Assembly (NCBI GenBank): GCA_041487495.1
Contig: JBGPNN010000071.1
Coordinates: 1-13,540, forward strand
Reading direction: 5' to 3'
From: JBGPNN01 sp041487495
GTDB lineage: Bacteria; Sysuimicrobiota; Sysuimicrobiia; Sysuimicrobiales; Humicultoraceae
DNA: 13,540 nucleotides
Program-made: the position numbers and the translations under genes
Shown: positions 13,461 through 13,540 of the stretch, one piece after another
How the letters are laid out: each line of letters opens with the position of its first letter
How positions within the stretch are numbered: position 1 is the first letter of the stretch
The notes under the pieces: generated by a model
Database searches by the model: none
What the model saw: only the letters and a program-made list of their open reading frames with translations
What the model was told of the DNA's origin: nothing

Positions 13461-13489
13461 ACTGTAGCGTAAACACTGGGGGTGTTCAA
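13461..13489 (-). promoter_or_regulatory. Predicted sigma70-type promoter of icd and the TCA cluster
   Basis: The minus strand has TTGAAC (13484-13489) and TACAGT (13461-13466) with exactly 17 bp between, a good match to both consensus boxes. The predicted transcription start near 13454 gives a leader of about 65 nt before icd. The leader holds a small inverted repeat, TGCGC-GTAT-GCGCA on the plus strand (13416-13429). A second TTGAAC overlaps the -10 region but has no good partner. Confidence 0.6.
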
Positions 13490-13513
13490 GAACGCGACAG
13501 GAGCGCTATGGCG

Positions 13514-13537
13514 GCGCACCGAAATTCCCGGGTGCGC
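13514..13537. repeat. Inverted repeat at the right edge (7-bp stem)
   Basis: On the plus strand GCGCACC (13514-13520) and GGTGCGC (13531-13537) form a perfect 7-bp stem with a 10-base loop. It lies upstream of the icd promoter. No T-run follows on the minus strand; on the plus strand the window ends. It may be the terminator of a neighbouring gene or an upstream regulatory site, and I cannot tell which. Confidence 0.45.
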
Positions 13538-13540
13538 ATA

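Noticed and set aside
13390..13476. Upstream extension of icd to 13476
   Set aside because: The additional 29 residues do not resemble the Icd family and would place the predicted promoter inside the gene; the ATG at 13389 gives the family length.
1..13540. CRISPR arrays, insertion sequences, tRNA or rRNA genes, toxin-antitoxin or defence genes
   Set aside because: No regularly spaced repeats, transposase motifs, terminal inverted repeats, cloverleaf or rRNA-like stretches were seen; the window is almost fully covered by core metabolic genes.

Overview
The window is a high-GC bacterial chromosomal segment in which every supported gene lies on the minus strand, so reading order runs from position 13540 down to 1. 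It holds core central-carbon and respiratory genes plus one conserved regulatory pair. There is no sign of phage, insertion sequence, CRISPR, tRNA or rRNA. Six of the fifteen genes appear to start with GTG. A rapZ-yvcK pair with a 4-base overlap, a YvcK carrying two N-terminal membrane spans, and a fully aerobic-type gene set suggest a free-living deep-branching bacterium of the Firmicutes/Chloroflexi/Actinobacteria side of the tree (for example a CSP1-3-like or Chloroflexi-like lineage). That placement is inference; no gene here is a decisive phylogenetic marker.

Region 1 (13540 to about 7659): a TCA-cycle cluster. It reads icd (NADP-type isocitrate dehydrogenase), mdh (LDH-like malate dehydrogenase), a GNAT acetyltransferase, sucC and sucD (succinyl-CoA synthetase), then a membrane protein matching the N-terminal domain of PuuD-type urate hydroxylase but without the cytochrome c tail. 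A good sigma70-like promoter (TTGAAC, 17 bp, TACAGT) precedes icd. Gaps between genes are 4 to 61 nt and no clear terminator separates them, so one operon is plausible. The 2-oxoglutarate-oxidising step is not encoded here.

Region 2 (7603 to 4941): a small four-helix membrane protein of the phage-holin-4/YvlD family, rapZ, and yvcK, behind a perfect TATAAT -10 box. rapZ and yvcK share an ATGA overlap. The whiA gene that often follows yvcK in Gram-positive bacteria is missing.

Region 3 (4908 to 1): a respiratory complex I cluster in the order nuoA, nuoH, nuoJ, nuoK, nuoL, nuoM (cut by the window edge). It is preceded by a TTGACC-17-TACGCT promoter and a leader of roughly 137 nt. Every gene encodes a membrane-arm subunit. 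The peripheral-arm genes nuoB, C, D, E, F, G and I, which normally sit between nuoA and nuoJ, are absent. This split arrangement is the most notable large-scale feature.

Taken together, the TCA genes supply NADPH, oxaloacetate and ATP, the Nuo membrane arm would pump protons with electrons delivered by subunits encoded elsewhere, and RapZ/YvcK would tune cell-envelope precursor and carbon flux. Nothing here amounts to a clearly new biological system. The best leads are the membrane-arm-only nuo cluster, the orphan PuuD-like membrane domain, the tandem duplication at the NuoL C-terminus, and the altered active-site loop of malate dehydrogenase.
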